From Henriciella sp. (GTDB lineage: Bacteria; Pseudomonadota; Alphaproteobacteria; Caulobacterales; Hyphomonadaceae), in assembly GCA_030066975.1 (NCBI GenBank), contig JASJAO010000001.1:310001-374000 (forward strand): a stretch of DNA of 64,000 nt, written 5' to 3'. Below, piece by piece: positions 32,170-42,847 of this stretch (position 1 is the stretch's first letter; every line of letters starts with the position of its first letter). The position numbers and the translations under genes were made by a program. Under the pieces are notes generated by a model. That model was not told the DNA's origin. It saw only the letters and a list, made by a program, of their open reading frames with translations, and did no database searches.

Positions 32170-34562
32170 TGAAATTCTCCCTATCCTGGCTGAAGGACTA
32201 TCTCGCCACTTCGGCTGATCTTGATGAGATTCTTGAACTCATGCTGAAAGCAGGGCTCGAGGTCGAGCATGTCGAAAACCCTGCAGAGAAGCTGGCAGCC
32301 TTTTCCGTCTGCAAAGTGAAGACGGCCGAACCGCACCCGGATGCGGATAAGCTGCGCGTTTGTACGGTTGGGACGATTGATGGCGACAAGCAGATTGTCT
32401 GCGGCGCGCCAAATGCGCGAGCAGGGATGACGGCGATCTACGCGCCGCTCGGAGCCTATATCCCGGGTCTTGATTTCTCGCTCGACAAAAAGCCGCGAAA
32501 AATTCGCGGGGTCGAGAGCCAGGGGATGATGTGCTCGACCAAGGAGCTCGAAGCTGGCGAAGATCATGACGGCATTGCCGATCTCGAGGATGACCTCCCA
32601 CTGGGTATGGCCGCCGCCGAAGCCCTGGGTGTTGATGACCCAGTGATCGATTTCGAAGTCACCCCGAACCGCCCAGACTGGCTTGGGGTTAAAGGCATCG
32701 CGCGCGATCTTGCCGCGGCAGGAGCCGGTGGTTTCCTGGACGAAGAGGTTCGTAAAGTCTCCGGCAGCTTTGACTGTCCGGTCGGCATCGGCTTGAAAGC
32801 GCCGGACGTCTGTCCGATTTTCGCAGGTGCCTACATTCGCGGCGTTGAGAATGGCGCGTCGCCAGACTGGCTTCAGGCGCGTTTGCGGGCCGTTGGTATT
32901 GCGCCGAAATCTCTGCTCGTCGACGTCACCAACTATGTTTCGCTGGATCGCGCCCGTCCGCTGCACGCCTACGATGCGGACAAGCTGCAGGGCCAAGTTG
33001 TGGCGCGGATGGGCCGCGAGGGTGAGACACTGCTCGCGCTCGACGGCAAGACATATGACATCACGCCGGACATGTGTGTGATCGCAGATGATAGTGGCGT
33101 GATCGGCCTCGGCGGCGTCATGGGCGGGGAAAGCACAGCTGTTTCGGACGAAACCACGAATGTGTTCATTGAGAGCGCCTGGTTTGATCCGCTGACGACG
33201 GCGCGAACTGGACGGACAACCGGGATCATATCTGACGCCCGCTATCGATTTGAGCGAGGCGTAGATCCCAAGTCTTGCGTGCGCGGCGTGCATATGGCGC
33301 TGCGCCTGATCATCGATAATGGCGGCGGCAAAAGCTCAAAAGTGAAAGTGGCGGGCGAAGCACCTGTCGCAAAGCCCAAAGTCGAATTCTACAAACAGGA
33401 CGTCGCGCGTTTGACCGGACTTGATGTCAAACCGGCTACGATGCGCAAAATGCTGAAGACGCTTGGCTTCGATATCGAGGATATTGGCGAAACCTGGTTG
33501 CTGACCGTTCCGAGCTGGCGGTTCGACGTGGATCAATCCGCCGATATAGTCGAAGAAATTGCGCGGCTCGAGGGGTATGACAAACTGCCGACCACGTCGC
33601 TCCCCCCGCTTGAGGGTGGGCGGCGCGTGGTGACAACGCGCTTGCAACATCGGGTTCGAACCGCCAGACGCACCTTGGCCTCTCGCGGCTTCCTGGAAGC
33701 TGTCACTTGGAGCTTCATGCCGAAACCACACGCAGAGCTGTTCGGGGGCGGAGACGAAGCCCTCACAGTCGCAAACCCGGTCGCCAGTGAGCTCAATCAA
33801 ATGCGGCCCAGTATTCTCGGGAATCTGGCAAGCGCGGCTCAAAACGCTTTCAATATGGGAGAGCGGGATGTGCGCCTGTTCGAGGCGGGACCTGTCTATC
33901 TCGGCGACGGACCAAAGGATCAACGCTCATTCGTTACAGCGCTGGTCAAAGCGTCTGACCCCCGCAGCTGGAAAGGCGGCGAGCCCTATGACAGCTTCGC
34001 GATCAAGGCTGATCTGTTTGCTGTCTTGTCAGCCCTCGGCCAGGCACCGGACCGATTTCAGGTCGATGCGCCACGACTAGATCACTGGCACCCTGGCAAA
34101 GCGGCCTGTTTGAAATTGGGGCCTAAAGTTACGGTCGCCCATTTTGGGGCGCTGCATCCGCGCGTACTAAAAGCCCTAGATGTGGAAGGGCCGATCTATG
34201 CGTTTGAGCTAAATCTAAACGCACTTCCTTATATGAAGGCGCGCGCAACGAAGACAAAAGCGGTATTGAACAAAGCGGATCGGACACCTGTCCGGCGCGA
34301 TCTTGCTTTTGTGGTGGCCGACACAGTCGCGGCCGGAGATATCGTAAAATCCGCGAAAGGCGCTGATAAGGGCTTGATATCGGAAATCAGCGTCTTCGAC
34401 GTCTATCAGGGCAAGGGAATCGCAGACGGACACAAATCGATCGCAATCGAAGTGACTCTTCAACCAAGTGGTGAAACACTGAAAGATGAAGAGATCGACG
34501 CAGTCATGTCCAGGATCGTCAAATCTGTAGGTAAAGCTACAGGAGGCGAGCTGAGGAGCTAG
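32169..34562 (+). CDS. pheT: Phenylalanyl-tRNA synthetase beta subunit
   Basis: Forms PheRS with PheS and provides tRNA binding and editing of mischarged Tyr-tRNA. The 797 residues show the N-terminal EMAP-like tRNA-binding domain (ADKLRVCTVGTIDG, about 40-150), the B3/B4 editing domain with DFEVTPNRPDWLG, the B5 region with YRFERGVD and DQSADIVEEIARLEGYD, and the C-terminal FDX-ACB domain (DRTPVRRDLAFVV, about 705-797). Length is as expected. It ends the cluster; the next gene starts 22 bp later. Confidence 0.97.
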   Translation: MKFSLSWLKDYLATSADLDEILELMLKAGLEVEHVENPAEKLAAFSVCKVKTAEPHPDADKLRVCTVGTIDGDKQIVCGAPNARAGMTAIYAPLGAYIPGLDFSLDKKPRKIRGVESQGMMCSTKELEAGEDHDGIADLEDDLPLGMAAAEALGVDDPVIDFEVTPNRPDWLGVKGIARDLAAAGAGGFLDEEVRKVSGSFDCPVGIGLKAPDVCPIFAGAYIRGVENGASPDWLQARLRAVGIAPKSLLVDVTNYVSLDRARPLHAYDADKLQGQVVARMGREGETLLALDGKTYDITPDMCVIADDSGVIGLGGVMGGESTAVSDETTNVFIESAWFDPLTTARTGRTTGIISDARYRFERGVDPKSCVRGVHMALRLIIDNGGGKSSKVKVAGEAPVAKPKVEFYKQDVARLTGLDVKPATMRKMLKTLGFDIEDIGETWLLTVPSWRFDVDQSADIVEEIARLEGYDKLPTTSLPPLEGGRRVVTTRLQHRVRTARRTLASRGFLEAVTWSFMPKPHAELFGGGDEALTVANPVASELNQMRPSILGNLASAAQNAFNMGERDVRLFEAGPVYLGDGPKDQRSFVTALVKASDPRSWKGGEPYDSFAIKADLFAVLSALGQAPDRFQVDAPRLDHWHPGKAACLKLGPKVTVAHFGALHPRVLKALDVEGPIYAFELNLNALPYMKARATKTKAVLNKADRTPVRRDLAFVVADTVAAGDIVKSAKGADKGLISEISVFDVYQGKGIADGHKSIAIEVTLQPSGETLKDEEIDAVMSRIVKSVGKATGGELRS

Positions 34563-34583
34563 TAGCAAAACGGGTCCAATGAT

Positions 34584-35393
34584 TTGGTGAATCGGACGAA
34601 CATACGGACTTTCTTGTACAAACAACTGGAGCCCGGAGCGCTGGGCCGTCCAGGCCTCTCTTTGACCAACAAGATTGTCATTGCTCTGGTTCTGACAAGC
34701 TTCATTGCTCTGGCGATGGAAACCGAGCCGTCGCTGGATCCTGATTGGCGCAGAGCCATTAACCTTCTGAACGTTGTCATTCTTGTCTTGTTTGCGATTG
34801 AATACAGCGTTCGTGTTTGGGTCGCCGGACAGAACCCAAAGTATCAAGGGGTTAGTGGTCGCCTGAAATATATGGCGACGCCTTATGCCGTCACAGACTT
34901 GATCGCATTTCTTCCTGAACTCCTGTGGCTGATATTCGCAGCCGGCGGCGCGGCAGATGAGACTTTGCTTGTTCTCCGGGTCCTTCGATTGGCCCGTCTG
35001 GTGAAACTTGCACGGTTCGTTCCAGCATTTGACGTCCTGGTAGCCACCGTTCAACGCGCTGGGTCTCAGCTCCTAACCACGCTGGCGATGGCGCTCGCGT
35101 TGGTTTATGTATCCGCGGTCATGCTCTACTTCATCGAGGGTATCGGCCAGGACAATGAAGCGTTCGCCTCGATTCCGCGAGCCCTGTGGTGGGCCATCGC
35201 CACACTCACGACAGTTGGCTATGGCGATGTGTATCCCGTTACAACCCTCGGTCGGATCGCTGCATCAGTGATGGCACTCGCCGGCATTGGTGTGGTTGCG
35301 CTACCCGCAGGCGTTTTTGCAAGCGCGTTCGCCGACGAACTCCGACAGCGCGAACGTGCTAAATCTGGCTCGGAACCACCTGAAGGACGCTAG
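34584..35393 (+). CDS. Voltage-gated-type potassium channel
   Basis: An inner-membrane 6-TM ion channel of 269 residues. S1-S4 span about residues 25-145, with S4 showing regularly spaced arginines (RVLRLARLVKLARF). The pore loop has the K+ selectivity filter TTVGYGD. A short cytoplasmic tail (ASAFADELRQRERA) ends the protein. Its start has no ATG: TTG at 34584 or GTG at 34587. It converges on parB; the two stops share CTAG (35390-35393). Confidence 0.9.
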   Translation: MVNRTNIRTFLYKQLEPGALGRPGLSLTNKIVIALVLTSFIALAMETEPSLDPDWRRAINLLNVVILVLFAIEYSVRVWVAGQNPKYQGVSGRLKYMATPYAVTDLIAFLPELLWLIFAAGGAADETLLVLRVLRLARLVKLARFVPAFDVLVATVQRAGSQLLTTLAMALALVYVSAVMLYFIEGIGQDNEAFASIPRALWWAIATLTTVGYGDVYPVTTLGRIAASVMALAGIGVVALPAGVFASAFADELRQRERAKSGSEPPEGR

Positions 35394-36298
35394 GTTCGTT
35401 TGGCGGTAAGCTTCCGGCACAACTCGTCGAGCTGTTCAAGATCGCGGTATTTGACCCGCAGCTCACCGCCTTTGGCGCCATGCCGGATATCCACATCCAG
35501 CCCCAGCGTCCGCGCGAGATCTGATTCAAGTGCGGCGGTGTCGACATCTTTCTCTGCTTCGTTGACCTTGCGGGCAATCGTTTCCAAAGATCCACCATCC
35601 CGCATCCGCTTGGCCAAGGCTTCTGCGTCGCGAACGTTCAAGCCCTTCTTGACGATCATGTCGACGATTGGACCCGGTTCCGGTGCGCCAAGTGCGGCGC
35701 GCGCATGACCGGCGGATATCCGCCCGTGGCGCAGGTGCTCCCTGGCGGTTTCAGGCAGGTTTAGGAGCCGTATCGTGTTCGAGATGTGGACGCGACTTTT
35801 CCCCACGCTCTCAGCGAGGCTTTCCTGGGTCCGCCCAAATCGCTTCATCAGGGCGCCGTACGCCTCGGCCTCTTCGATTGGATTGAGGTCGCTGCGTTGC
35901 ACGTTTTCGATAATGCCCACTTCGAGAAGCTCCAACTCGTCGGCGTCCCGAACAACGGCTGGAATAGTTTTCAGACCGGCACGCTGGGAGGCGCGCCACC
36001 GCCGTTCGCCGGCAACAATCTGATACTGTCCCGGCGCGTCCGGATCCGGGCGAACCAGGATTGGCTGCAGCACACCGCGCTGTTTGACCGAATGTGCGAG
36101 CTCGTCCAGCTCCGGCTCAGAAAATGTGCGACGCGGCTGAGCCGGATTCGGACGAATGGTCGAAATCTCGATCTCATTGGTCGCAGCAGCCGGTTTGGTG
36201 GAACCGGCTGGCGCGACATCAACGCCCTCAACCTCTCCGATCAATGCAGATAGTCCACGCCCGAGGCGTTTCTGTTTGCTTCGCGTTTCGGCGTTCAT
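35390..36298 (-). CDS. parB: Chromosome partitioning protein ParB
   Basis: CTPase clamp that loads on parS sites, spreads along DNA and recruits ParA to segregate the origin. The 302 residues have a short basic N-terminus (KQKRLGRGLSALIG), the CTPase/ParB-N domain with GERRWRASQRAGL (the GERRxR motif), a helix-turn-helix (TQESLAESVGKSRVHISNTIRLLNLP split over about 145-185), and a C-terminal dimer domain ending ELCRKLTAKRT. It is in operon with parA (3 bp apart). Confidence 0.97.
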   Translation of the reverse strand: MNAETRSKQKRLGRGLSALIGEVEGVDVAPAGSTKPAAATNEIEISTIRPNPAQPRRTFSEPELDELAHSVKQRGVLQPILVRPDPDAPGQYQIVAGERRWRASQRAGLKTIPAVVRDADELELLEVGIIENVQRSDLNPIEEAEAYGALMKRFGRTQESLAESVGKSRVHISNTIRLLNLPETAREHLRHGRISAGHARAALGAPEPGPIVDMIVKKGLNVRDAEALAKRMRDGGSLETIARKVNEAEKDVDTAALESDLARTLGLDVDIRHGAKGGELRVKYRDLEQLDELCRKLTAKRT

Positions 36299-36301
36299 GG
36301 G

Positions 36302-37117
36302 TTAGGCGCTCCGCAGGCTTCGCTCACGTTGCAGCATCTCAGACGCGAGACGGATATAGGCCTCACTTCCCGGGCAGCGATAATCGTAAAGCAGAGCGGG
36401 TTTGCCAAAACTTGGTGCCTCCGACAGGCGCACGTTTCGCGGAATCACGGTATTATAGACTTTCGCACCCAGTACCGAGCGCACCTCGTCCGCAACCTGG
36501 TCGGAAAGATTGTTCCGCCGATCATACATAGTGAGGACAACTCCCTGAATGTCGAGATCCGGATTCAATCCGCCGCGGACCAATTCGATCGTTCTAAGCA
36601 ACTGGCTGAGCCCTTCCAACGCCAGGAACTCGCACTGCAGCGGGACCAGTACGGAATTCGCGGCGGTCATTGCGTTCAAAGTGAGAGCGGACAAGGATGG
36701 CGGGCAGTCGATCAGGATATAATCATACTGGGTCAAACCACGCGCTTGCGCTTCTGACAGGTATGCTCGCAACGCGTCACGAAGCCTGTAAGAGCGATGT
36801 GGGTCGTCAGCCAGCTCAGTTTCAACGCCTGCGAGGTTTTCGTCCCCGGGCACGATATCAAGGCGCGGCACCAACGTGTGAAGGACCGCCTCGCCCAGGA
36901 AGACGTCATCGACCACAAGATCGTAACTCGTCAACTGGCGTTCTGGCCGGGTGATACCCAATCCCGTCGAAGCGTTTCCCTGCGCGTCGAAATCGATCAC
37001 CAGAACGTTGCGCCCGACCGCAGCGAGCGCGGTTCCGAGATTGATGGAGGTCGTTGTTTTCCCAACCCCACCCTTCTGATTAACGATCGCCAAAATACGT
37101 GTTTTATTGGTCGACAC
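36302..37117 (-). CDS. parA: Chromosome partitioning ATPase ParA
   Basis: ATP-dependent DNA-binding motor that pulls ParB-parS complexes toward the pole. The 271 residues carry the deviant Walker A motif QKGGVGKTTTS (residues 14-24), the Walker A' region DFDAQGNASTGLG, and DCPPSLSALTLNAM for Walker B. It overlaps rsmG by 14 bp. A half-parS-like CACGTGAAACC lies at its 5' end (37115-37125). Order rsmG-parA-parB is the standard one near alphaproteobacterial origins. Confidence 0.97.
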   Translation of the reverse strand: MSTNKTRILAIVNQKGGVGKTTTSINLGTALAAVGRNVLVIDFDAQGNASTGLGITRPERQLTSYDLVVDDVFLGEAVLHTLVPRLDIVPGDENLAGVETELADDPHRSYRLRDALRAYLSEAQARGLTQYDYILIDCPPSLSALTLNAMTAANSVLVPLQCEFLALEGLSQLLRTIELVRGGLNPDLDIQGVVLTMYDRRNNLSDQVADEVRSVLGAKVYNTVIPRNVRLSEAPSFGKPALLYDYRCPGSEAYIRLASEMLQRERSLRSA

Positions 37118-37739
37118 GTGAAACCTCCGATATCTTCAGTATGACCCCGTCTCCGCCGCTCTGGCTTGGAATCACCTCATGGGCGAATGTCCAGTATTCT
37201 TCGGCTTGCGTCAATTCTTCCTGCCAGGTTCGACCTTTCGGAATGATCGCATAAGCCCCAGCATCAAGCCAGGTCGACGCGTAGTCGAGCAGCCTCGGGA
37301 GCGGGGCAAACGCGCGGGCCGTGACGCAGGCCGCCTTCACATCCTTCACAGTCTCGACCCGCGCCTGACGTACAGACGCCTGTAATCCGACCCGGTCGAC
37401 CACGTCGCGAAGATAGGCGCATTTCTTGCCAACCGTTTCAATCATTACGATCTCAGCCGCTGGGTGCTCCAAACATGCCGCCAGAACAAGACCGGGAAAA
37501 CCGGAGCCGGACCCCAGATCAACGGTCACCGCATCAGGCGAAATGAGCGGAAACAGTTGAAGCGAATCCAATACATGCCGGCGCCAAATATGGTCCATTT
37601 CGGCCGGGCCGATAAGATTGATGCGTTGGCGCCACGCATCCAGCAAATCGACAACCGTCTGCAGCTTCGTGAGTGTTTCACGTGAAACATCGACATATTC
37701 ACTCAAGTGATTCGGTCCGAATCCGTCGAGATCAGCCAT
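37104..37739 (-). CDS. rsmG: 16S rRNA (guanine527-N7)-methyltransferase
   Basis: Methylates G527 of 16S rRNA with S-adenosylmethionine. The 211-residue protein has [15 protein letters not shown] for SAM binding and the [10 protein letters not shown] segment of GidB proteins. Length matches the family. A perfect parS lies within its 5' third. The start ([11 protein letters not shown]) overlaps the mnmG 3' end by 8 bp, giving a co-translated mnmG-rsmG-parA-parB unit. Confidence 0.95.
   Translation of the reverse strand: MADLDGFGPNHLSEYVDVSRETLTKLQTVVDLLDAWRQRINLIGPAEMDHIWRRHVLDSLQLFPLISPDAVTVDLGSGSGFPGLVLAACLEHPAAEIVMIETVGKKCAYLRDVVDRVGLQASVRQARVETVKDVKAACVTARAFAPLPRLLDYASTWLDAGAYAIIPKGRTWQEELTQAEEYWTFAHEVIPSQSGGDGVILKISEVSRVDQ
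37674..37689. promoter_or_regulatory. parS site 1 (inside rsmG)
   Basis: TGTTTCACGTGAAACA, a perfect 16-bp palindrome identical to the widely conserved parS consensus bound by ParB. Confidence 0.96.
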
Positions 37740-39609
37740 GCTTGGACGATACCTGGTTGGTTCGTTTCCGTCTCACGTGCGCTAAAAGCGCCGTGAGGGC
37801 ACCGGGAGTGATACCCTCGATGCGCGAGGCCTGACCAAGTGTGGACGGACGGATCATTTCCAGTTTGACCCTGACCTCATTCGAAAGCCCACCGACCGAC
37901 GCGTAGTCGAGAGACCGCGGAATTTCCAAAGCTTCATCGCGCTTTAAGGCCTCAATGTCCGACTTCTGCCGATCAATGTATCCGGCATAAGTCGCTTCAA
38001 TCGAGAGCTGGGCCTTGATGGCTTCCGGTATATCATCGAGGTCCGGGAACGCTTTGGAGAGATCGTCGAACGAGATCGAGGGATAGGCGAGATACTCCCA
38101 GGCTGTTCGCCGCTGACCGTCCTGATTGACCTTCCAACCACGCTTCGCCGCCTCGTTTGGCGTGAGCGACTCTGCCTCAAGATGCGCCCGGCCCGACTCG
38201 AGCTGCACATGTTTCACGTGAAACGTTGAAGCCCGACGCTCACCGACAAGCCCGAGCTCTATGCCGCGCCGGGTCAGACGCTGATCCGCATTATCAGACC
38301 GAAGACTCAGTCGGTACTCCGCGCGCGATGTAAACATCCGGTAGGGCTCAGTCACGCCCCGCGTCACCAGGTCATCAACGAGCACGCCGATATAGGCTTC
38401 TGATCGGTTGAGCACGGCTGACGGTAGTCCCAGGACAGACCGGGCAGCGTTCAGTCCGGCCATCAGGCCTTGTGCCCCGGCTTCCTCATAGCCTGTTGTC
38501 CCATTGATCTGTCCCGCAAGGAACAAGGCCGGCAGCGCCTTAACCTGGAGACCATGATCGAGGGCCCTTGGATCAACATAGTCATACTCGATGGCATAAC
38601 CGGGCTCGATGATCTTAACCATGGCCAAGCCCGGAATCGTTCGGACAAAGGCATCCTGCACGTCTGCGGGCAGTGACGTAGAAATACCGTTCGGATAGAC
38701 AGTGTGGTCATCCAGACCTTCCGGCTCCAGGAAGATCTGATGTCGGGTCTTGTCAGCGAAGCGATGAACCTTGTCTTCGATCGAGGGACAGTAGCGGGGG
38801 CCCCGCCCGGCAATTGCGCCTGAGTAGACCGCCGACTTGTTCAAGTTCTCAGCGATGATCTTATGGGTTTCGACATTAGTGAATGTAATGCCGCAGGCAA
38901 TCTGCGACACTTCGATCCGGTCGGTCAAAAACGAGAACGGAATAGGCTCAGCGTCAGCCGGCTGCATTTCGAGGCGATCCCAGTCAATCGTTCGACCATC
39001 GAGCCGCGCTGGTGTGCCCGTCTTGAGGCGGCCCATGGGCAAATTCAGGTCGTATAACCGATCGGCCAATCCGACCGACGGCGCCTCACCAATCCGACCG
39101 GCCGGGATACGATCTTCCCCACGATGAATAACGCCTTTGAGAAATGTGCCCGTCGTAATGACGATGGCCTTGGCAGAATATGTTTTTCCGGACTGGCCAA
39201 CAACACCAGACACTTTTCCGTCGGTCTCGGTGATGTCCTCGGCACCATCCTCAATGACGTCCAGATTGGGATGGTTCAGAATTTCGTTTTGCATCGCCTC
39301 CCGGTAAAGATGGCGATCGATCTGGGCCCGCGGCCCCCAGACGGCCGGGCCCTTGGAACGGTTCAGCATCCGGAACTGGATCCCCGCCCTATCCGCCACG
39401 CGTGCCATGAGACCGTCTAGAGCATCGATCTCACGAACCAGGTGTCCTTTCCCCAAGCCGCCGATCGCGGGGTTGCAGGACATCTCTCCGATCTTGGCCT
39501 TGCTATGCGTGATCAATGCGGTCCGGACACCAAGGCGCGCCGCCGCCGAAGCTGCTTCGCATCCGGCGTGACCGCCGCCAATAACAATAACATCAAAATC
39601 GGTAGACAT
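37732..39609 (-). CDS. mnmG: tRNA uridine-5-carboxymethylaminomethyl modification enzyme MnmG
   Basis: With MnmE it adds the carboxymethylaminomethyl group to wobble U34 of certain tRNAs, using FAD. The 625 residues start [20 protein letters not shown] with the FAD-binding [10 protein letters not shown] motif; the ATG at 39609 is preferred over upstream codons to 39666. Family segments [18 protein letters not shown] and [14 protein letters not shown] are present. A parS site (one mismatch) lies in its coding sequence at 38210-38225. Confidence 0.97.
   Translation of the reverse strand: MSTDFDVIVIGGGHAGCEAASAAARLGVRTALITHSKAKIGEMSCNPAIGGLGKGHLVREIDALDGLMARVADRAGIQFRMLNRSKGPAVWGPRAQIDRHLYREAMQNEILNHPNLDVIEDGAEDITETDGKVSGVVGQSGKTYSAKAIVITTGTFLKGVIHRGEDRIPAGRIGEAPSVGLADRLYDLNLPMGRLKTGTPARLDGRTIDWDRLEMQPADAEPIPFSFLTDRIEVSQIACGITFTNVETHKIIAENLNKSAVYSGAIAGRGPRYCPSIEDKVHRFADKTRHQIFLEPEGLDDHTVYPNGISTSLPADVQDAFVRTIPGLAMVKIIEPGYAIEYDYVDPRALDHGLQVKALPALFLAGQINGTTGYEEAGAQGLMAGLNAARSVLGLPSAVLNRSEAYIGVLVDDLVTRGVTEPYRMFTSRAEYRLSLRSDNADQRLTRRGIELGLVGERRASTFHVKHVQLESGRAHLEAESLTPNEAAKRGWKVNQDGQRRTAWEYLAYPSISFDDLSKAFPDLDDIPEAIKAQLSIEATYAGYIDRQKSDIEALKRDEALEIPRSLDYASVGGLSNEVRVKLEMIRPSTLGQASRIEGITPGALTALLAHVRRKRTNQVSSKHG
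38210..38225. promoter_or_regulatory. parS site 2 (inside mnmG)
   Basis: TGTTTCACGTGAAACG, differing from the consensus only in the last base. Confidence 0.92.
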
Positions 39610-39666
39610 GTTCTGCTCACAATTTGGTGCCGCCTTGTATCGCAAACTCCAGGAAATCGATAGCAA

Positions 39667-40992
39667 CTATTTACCGATGCAGAAGGATGAAAAAACCTCA
39701 CCGAGCACGTCTTCAACTTCAACATGTCCCGTCAGACTGGCGAGGAGTTTAGAGCCCTGTCGAACATGTTCGGACACCAGCTCCAAACCATATCCAGACT
39801 GAAGCATGCTCGTCGCCTGGGAAAACTCCTGGCGTGCGGAGGTGATGGCCTGCCGATGACGAGCGCGCGTAATCATTGGCGCCTCAGCTTGCGCCCCGAT
39901 TGATTTCAATCGTCGCGTGATTTCGGAAATGAGAGCATCAACGCCCGCACCCGTCGCCGCAGAAATCTGGAATGTTTCACGTGAAACATCATCTGCTTCG
40001 CGCAAATCCGATTTGCTGTGAACGAGGATATCTTGAGGACCTGAGCCCGCCTCCGCCGGCGCGGTGTCACCCGGTGCGACCAGCCAAAGTCTGAGGTCGG
40101 CCTCGTCGGCTTTTGCATGCGCGCGACGGACCCCCTCCGCCTCTACGACATCCAACGTTTCTCTAAGACCGGCCGTGTCTGACAGCCATACCAGATATCC
40201 GCCGAGAATGAGGCGAACCTCCACAACGTCCCGGGTTGTGCCGGGAATATCTGTGACGATCGCCGCGTCTCTTCCGGCGATCCTATTCAACAGGGTCGAC
40301 TTTCCGGCGTTTGGTTTGCCGAGGATTGCGATCTGAAATCCGTCCCGGATACGCTCCGTGATGTTTCCACTGTCCATCGCAGCATCCAGATTTGTAATTA
40401 GCTGTTCGAGAATTACGAGAACAGGCTGGCCGACCTGTGTTGGCGCATCTTCCTCGTCCGGAAAGTCAATGCCCGCCTCAAGAAGCGCATGGCATTCGGT
40501 CAGCCTCTGCCGCCAATCACCGTACAGATCCGCCAGAGCACCATCATATTGCAGAGTGGCCTGACGATGCTGCGCAACACTCGTGGCGTCGATCAGGTCA
40601 GCAATCGCTTCAGCTTTTGTGAGATCTAACTTTCCAGCCTGGAAGGCCCGTCGTGTGAACTCGCCGGGTTCTGCCAGTCTTGCTCCGGCCTCATACAGTG
40701 CCGCTAGAGCCAGGTCGACAATGATCTGCCCACCGTGAAGCGAAAGTTCGAGTGTATCTTCACCGGTATAACTCGCGGGACCTGGCATAAAGACCGCCAG
40801 GCCCTGATCGATCGTCTGACCTGAAGCGTCGGATACATTCGTCAGAACAGATATCCGGGGCTCCGGTAAACCGGCAGAAAGAAGTGATGTCGCGATCGGC
40901 CGAACCCGGGGTCCCGAAACCCGAATAATACAAATCGCCGAAGGAGGCGGACCAGAGGCCAGTGCGCAAATCGTGTCGCGCGTCGGATCCAT
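39667..40992 (-). CDS. mnmE: tRNA modification GTPase MnmE
   Basis: GTPase partner of MnmG in wobble-uridine modification. The 441 residues show the N-terminal folate-binding domain (ICIIRVSGP, TRRAFQAGKLDL), the inserted G domain with GKPNAGKSTLLNRI (G1), DIPGTTRD (G2/G3 region) and SDTAGLR, and the terminal FCIGK with the catalytic cysteine. Operon with mnmG; the start at 40992 is 2 bp from the rho stop codon, so rho may be cotranscribed. parS site 3 lies within it. Confidence 0.97.
   Translation of the reverse strand: MDPTRDTICALASGPPPSAICIIRVSGPRVRPIATSLLSAGLPEPRISVLTNVSDASGQTIDQGLAVFMPGPASYTGEDTLELSLHGGQIIVDLALAALYEAGARLAEPGEFTRRAFQAGKLDLTKAEAIADLIDATSVAQHRQATLQYDGALADLYGDWRQRLTECHALLEAGIDFPDEEDAPTQVGQPVLVILEQLITNLDAAMDSGNITERIRDGFQIAILGKPNAGKSTLLNRIAGRDAAIVTDIPGTTRDVVEVRLILGGYLVWLSDTAGLRETLDVVEAEGVRRAHAKADEADLRLWLVAPGDTAPAEAGSGPQDILVHSKSDLREADDVSRETFQISAATGAGVDALISEITRRLKSIGAQAEAPMITRARHRQAITSARQEFSQATSMLQSGYGLELVSEHVRQGSKLLASLTGHVEVEDVLGEVFSSFCIGK
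39973..39988. promoter_or_regulatory. parS site 3 (inside mnmE)
   Basis: TGTTTCACGTGAAACA, a perfect match to the parS consensus, about 2.3 kb from site 1. Confidence 0.96.
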
Positions 40993-40994
40993 GT

Positions 40995-42290
<1,296 letters not shown>

Positions 42291-42412
42291 GTTGGCACCA
42301 GAGACTAGATTTTAAATAGGGAAAAAGATCGAATCGATCCACGCGCCGGACGGCGACTTGAGCCTCATATGCGCGTCCACAGACGTAAGGTCAAGGATTT
42401 GTCTGAGTCCTG

Positions 42413-42841
42413 CTAGAAAGGCTTCACGATTACCAGGATGACTACAGCGATCATGATAACGAAAGGCAGTTCATTCAGAATTTGAAGTTTACGTGCCGAG
42501 ACTTCTCCGGTCGCGGCATCCACTTTTCGTCCAAGTGAAATCAGATAGCCATGAAATCCTGACAGGATAAACACCAGGGCAAGCTTCGCGTGCATCCAAC
42601 CCTGCGTCAGCAGGGACTGGTTCAGGGCGATCATCAACAGACCAAGCACCCAAACGAGGATCATGGCGGGCGTTATGATAATCCTGCGCAATTTTACCGA
42701 GGCTTCCTTCATCGTTTCAAACAACGGCTCGCCGGGCTGACTTTTGACCTGATGAAGTTTGTAACGCGGGAAGATCAGCATGCCCGCCATCCAGGCGACC
42801 ACGAAGATGATGTGGAAAGCTTTCACCCAAAGATACAGCAT
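42413..42841 (-). CDS. hemJ: Protoporphyrinogen oxidase HemJ (CopD-type membrane protein)
   Basis: A 142-residue inner-membrane protein with four hydrophobic helices. It starts MLYLWVKAFHIIFVVAWMAGMLIFPR, where the conserved His in FHI and Arg are typical of HemJ, the oxygen-independent-type enzyme that makes protoporphyrin IX from protoporphyrinogen IX. The gene is adjacent to hemE (6 bp), an earlier haem-pathway enzyme, which supports the role. Its C-terminus ends in a short helix (FVIMIAVVILVIVKPF). Confidence 0.92.
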   Translation of the reverse strand: MLYLWVKAFHIIFVVAWMAGMLIFPRYKLHQVKSQPGEPLFETMKEASVKLRRIIITPAMILVWVLGLLMIALNQSLLTQGWMHAKLALVFILSGFHGYLISLGRKVDAATGEVSARKLQILNELPFVIMIAVVILVIVKPF

Positions 42842-42847
42842 CCTAAT

